A stretch of DNA of 64,000 nucleotides. It comes from Spirosoma profusum. Lineage in GTDB: Bacteria > Bacteroidota > Bacteroidia > Cytophagales > Spirosomataceae. Shown piece after piece: positions 62,898-64,000 of the stretch. Made by a program: the position numbers and the translations under genes. Positions within the stretch are counted from its first letter, which is position 1; every line of letters starts with the position of its first letter. A model generated the notes under the pieces. That model saw nothing but the letters and a program-made list of their open reading frames with translations. It made no database searches and was not told where the DNA came from. Location: NCBI RefSeq assembly GCF_014699005.1, contig NZ_JACWZY010000032.1:1-64000 (forward strand), given 5' to 3'.

Positions 62898-64000
62898 ATG
62901 GCTTCATACACTAAATTAGTTCGCTCTTGCGTCGTTGCCTTTCTGCTAACTCTTCCGTTTTTGCTGCAAAACTGTGCTCAGGTTGCCCAGCCGCCGGGTG
63001 GTAAGAAAGATACACTAGCTCCTAAACTGGTGAGCAGTATGCCAGCGGCCCGCCAATTGAATTATTCTGGAAAAACGGTCGAGCTGGAGTTTGATGAGTA
63101 CGTGAATGCCGAAAACCTGCAACAGAAAATTACTATCACCCCTCAGGATAGTAATACGTTCATTGTCAAATCATTGCCGAAAGGAATTCGGTTGAATTTC
63201 GCTAAGAATTTTCTGCCGAATACTACGTATACCATCGATTTTGCCGATGGTATCAAAGACATTACCGAACGTAACGTAGCAAAAGATACAAAAGTGGTTT
63301 TCAGTACCGGCAACATGATTGACTCGTTGTATCTGACTGGCAATGTTGTCGACGATGAAAGCCGACTTCCGATTCTGAATTTTGTGATCGGTTTATTTGC
63401 CCCTACCGATACGTTACCTATCAACCGAAAACGGCCACAGTATTTTGCCCGAACCGATAGTAACGGAAATTACCGTATCGAAAACGTAAAAGCCGGACTA
63501 TACAGAGTTTATGGTTTCGACGATAAAGATTTAAATCTGGTAAACAACGCGCCAGAAGAGCGGGTAGCGTTTCGCGACACGATACTAAATCTGAATCGCA
63601 ATTATACCGATGTGAATATGGTAGCGTTCCGAGGGTACGGCAAACCGCGCATCAGCCGACGCGAACGTACCGACGAAACACTGGGCCTCGAACTAAGCAG
63701 CGGCATCGCCAAATACCGGCTCAAGTTCGGGCGGTTTCCGTTAACTTCCCCTACATCAGCATCTGCTACGTCAGCATCTTCTACGTCTACTTCTGCCACA
63801 AATACTTCTGTTACGTCAACTACCACTACGTCGGCAACGGTTGCTCCTGCTTCAACAACTGCTACGTCGGTTTCTACTACGTCGACATCGGTAGCATCGA
63901 CAACTGGTGGTTCGTCGGTCGATACGTTGGTTTCGTTTCTGGAAAGCCCGAAAATGATTCGGTTGTATCGACCAGCCAACCGGGCAGCGGGCGATACGTT
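62898..64000 (+). CDS. Lipoprotein with Big_5-like Ig domain, cut by the window end
   Basis: The hand translation from the ATG at 62898 begins MASYTKLVRSCVVAFLLTLP and has a lipobox cysteine after LLQN. KKDTLAPKLVSSMPAARQLN and KTVELEFDEYVN start a Big_5 Ig-like domain (about 40-145), and TDSNGNYRIENVKAGLYRVY is a carboxypeptidase-regulatory-like domain (about 180-235). From about residue 285 a low-complexity Ser/Thr-rich stretch of about 60 residues is encoded by iterated CTACGTC units. The frame is still open at 64000, so the C-terminus is outside. Proteins of this type are common in Bacteroidota envelopes. Confidence 0.85.
   Translation, partial: MASYTKLVRSCVVAFLLTLPFLLQNCAQVAQPPGGKKDTLAPKLVSSMPAARQLNYSGKTVELEFDEYVNAENLQQKITITPQDSNTFIVKSLPKGIRLNFAKNFLPNTTYTIDFADGIKDITERNVAKDTKVVFSTGNMIDSLYLTGNVVDDESRLPILNFVIGLFAPTDTLPINRKRPQYFARTDSNGNYRIENVKAGLYRVYGFDDKDLNLVNNAPEERVAFRDTILNLNRNYTDVNMVAFRGYGKPRISRRERTDETLGLELSSGIAKYRLKFGRFPLTSPTSASATSASSTSTSATNTSVTSTTTTSATVAPASTTATSVSTTSTSVASTTGGSSVDTLVSFLESPKMIRLYRPANRAAGDT

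Overview
The window looks like a chromosomal segment of a Bacteroidota bacterium, most likely order Cytophagales near Spirosoma. This is inferred from gene content: LytS/LytTR two-component pairs, a 7TM-DISM sensor kinase, a Wzi-type capsule protein, a ScyD/ScyE-type protein, secreted proteins with YadA-head-like repeats, and start codons without clear Shine-Dalgarno sequences. No rRNA, tRNA, CRISPR array or intact insertion sequence was seen. There are two identical copies of a short MITE-like element.

Layout. 0.3-2.9 kb: small membrane proteins, a truncated chemoreceptor-like sensor, a DUF932-like protein and a TerB-like protein. 2.9-3.5 kb: a repeat-rich gap. 3.6-8.6 kb (minus): an S74/YadA-head secreted protein, then an MBOAT O-acyltransferase with an SGNH-like partner and tiny secreted proteins, probably for polysaccharide O-acylation. 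8.8-11.7 kb (plus): a LytS-type kinase and LytTR regulator. 12.1-13.2 kb: an O-methyltransferase. 13.4-20.2 kb: a 2289-residue secreted protein with VCBS/FG-GAP repeats and two plant-type leucine-rich-repeat arrays. 20.3-26.6 kb: a tail-fibre-like coiled-coil protein, an RsiV-like lipoprotein, a second LytS/LytTR pair and a histidine phosphatase. 26.7-36.3 kb (plus): housekeeping and metabolic genes (thioesterase, rsmA, mgtE, nucleoside hydrolase, Wzi, ScyD-like, serine hydrolase, GNAT, Dabb protein). 36.4-40.1 kb (minus): a large PAS/GAF hybrid histidine kinase. 40.5-45.1 kb: envelope proteins with Ig-like, PKD and WG modules. 45.3 kb: a GH16 glycanase.

The most interesting region is 46.4-62.6 kb, a run of eleven minus-strand genes. 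In order of transcription they encode a VWA-like lipoprotein, a three-helix membrane protein, a tubulin/FtsZ-superfamily protein, a 1143-residue protein with an actin/Hsp70-type ATPase core, a membrane-anchored protein, a TPR-caspase, an M48 metalloprotease, a second caspase, a secreted protein, a CHASE2 membrane protein and a retropepsin-like lipoprotein. Tubulin-like, actin-like and VWA-like proteins beside four families of proteases suggest an uncharacterised envelope-associated system with regulated proteolysis. This role is an inference.

Two genome-scale signals cross the window. First, the octamer GCTACGTT (or AACGTAGC) appears at least 30 times by eye on the two strands, against about 2 expected. 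Second, most intergenic gaps hold long, often perfect inverted repeats of several sequence families. Some of these overlap gene ends, and a related one appears to sit in frame inside the receiver domain of the hybrid kinase.
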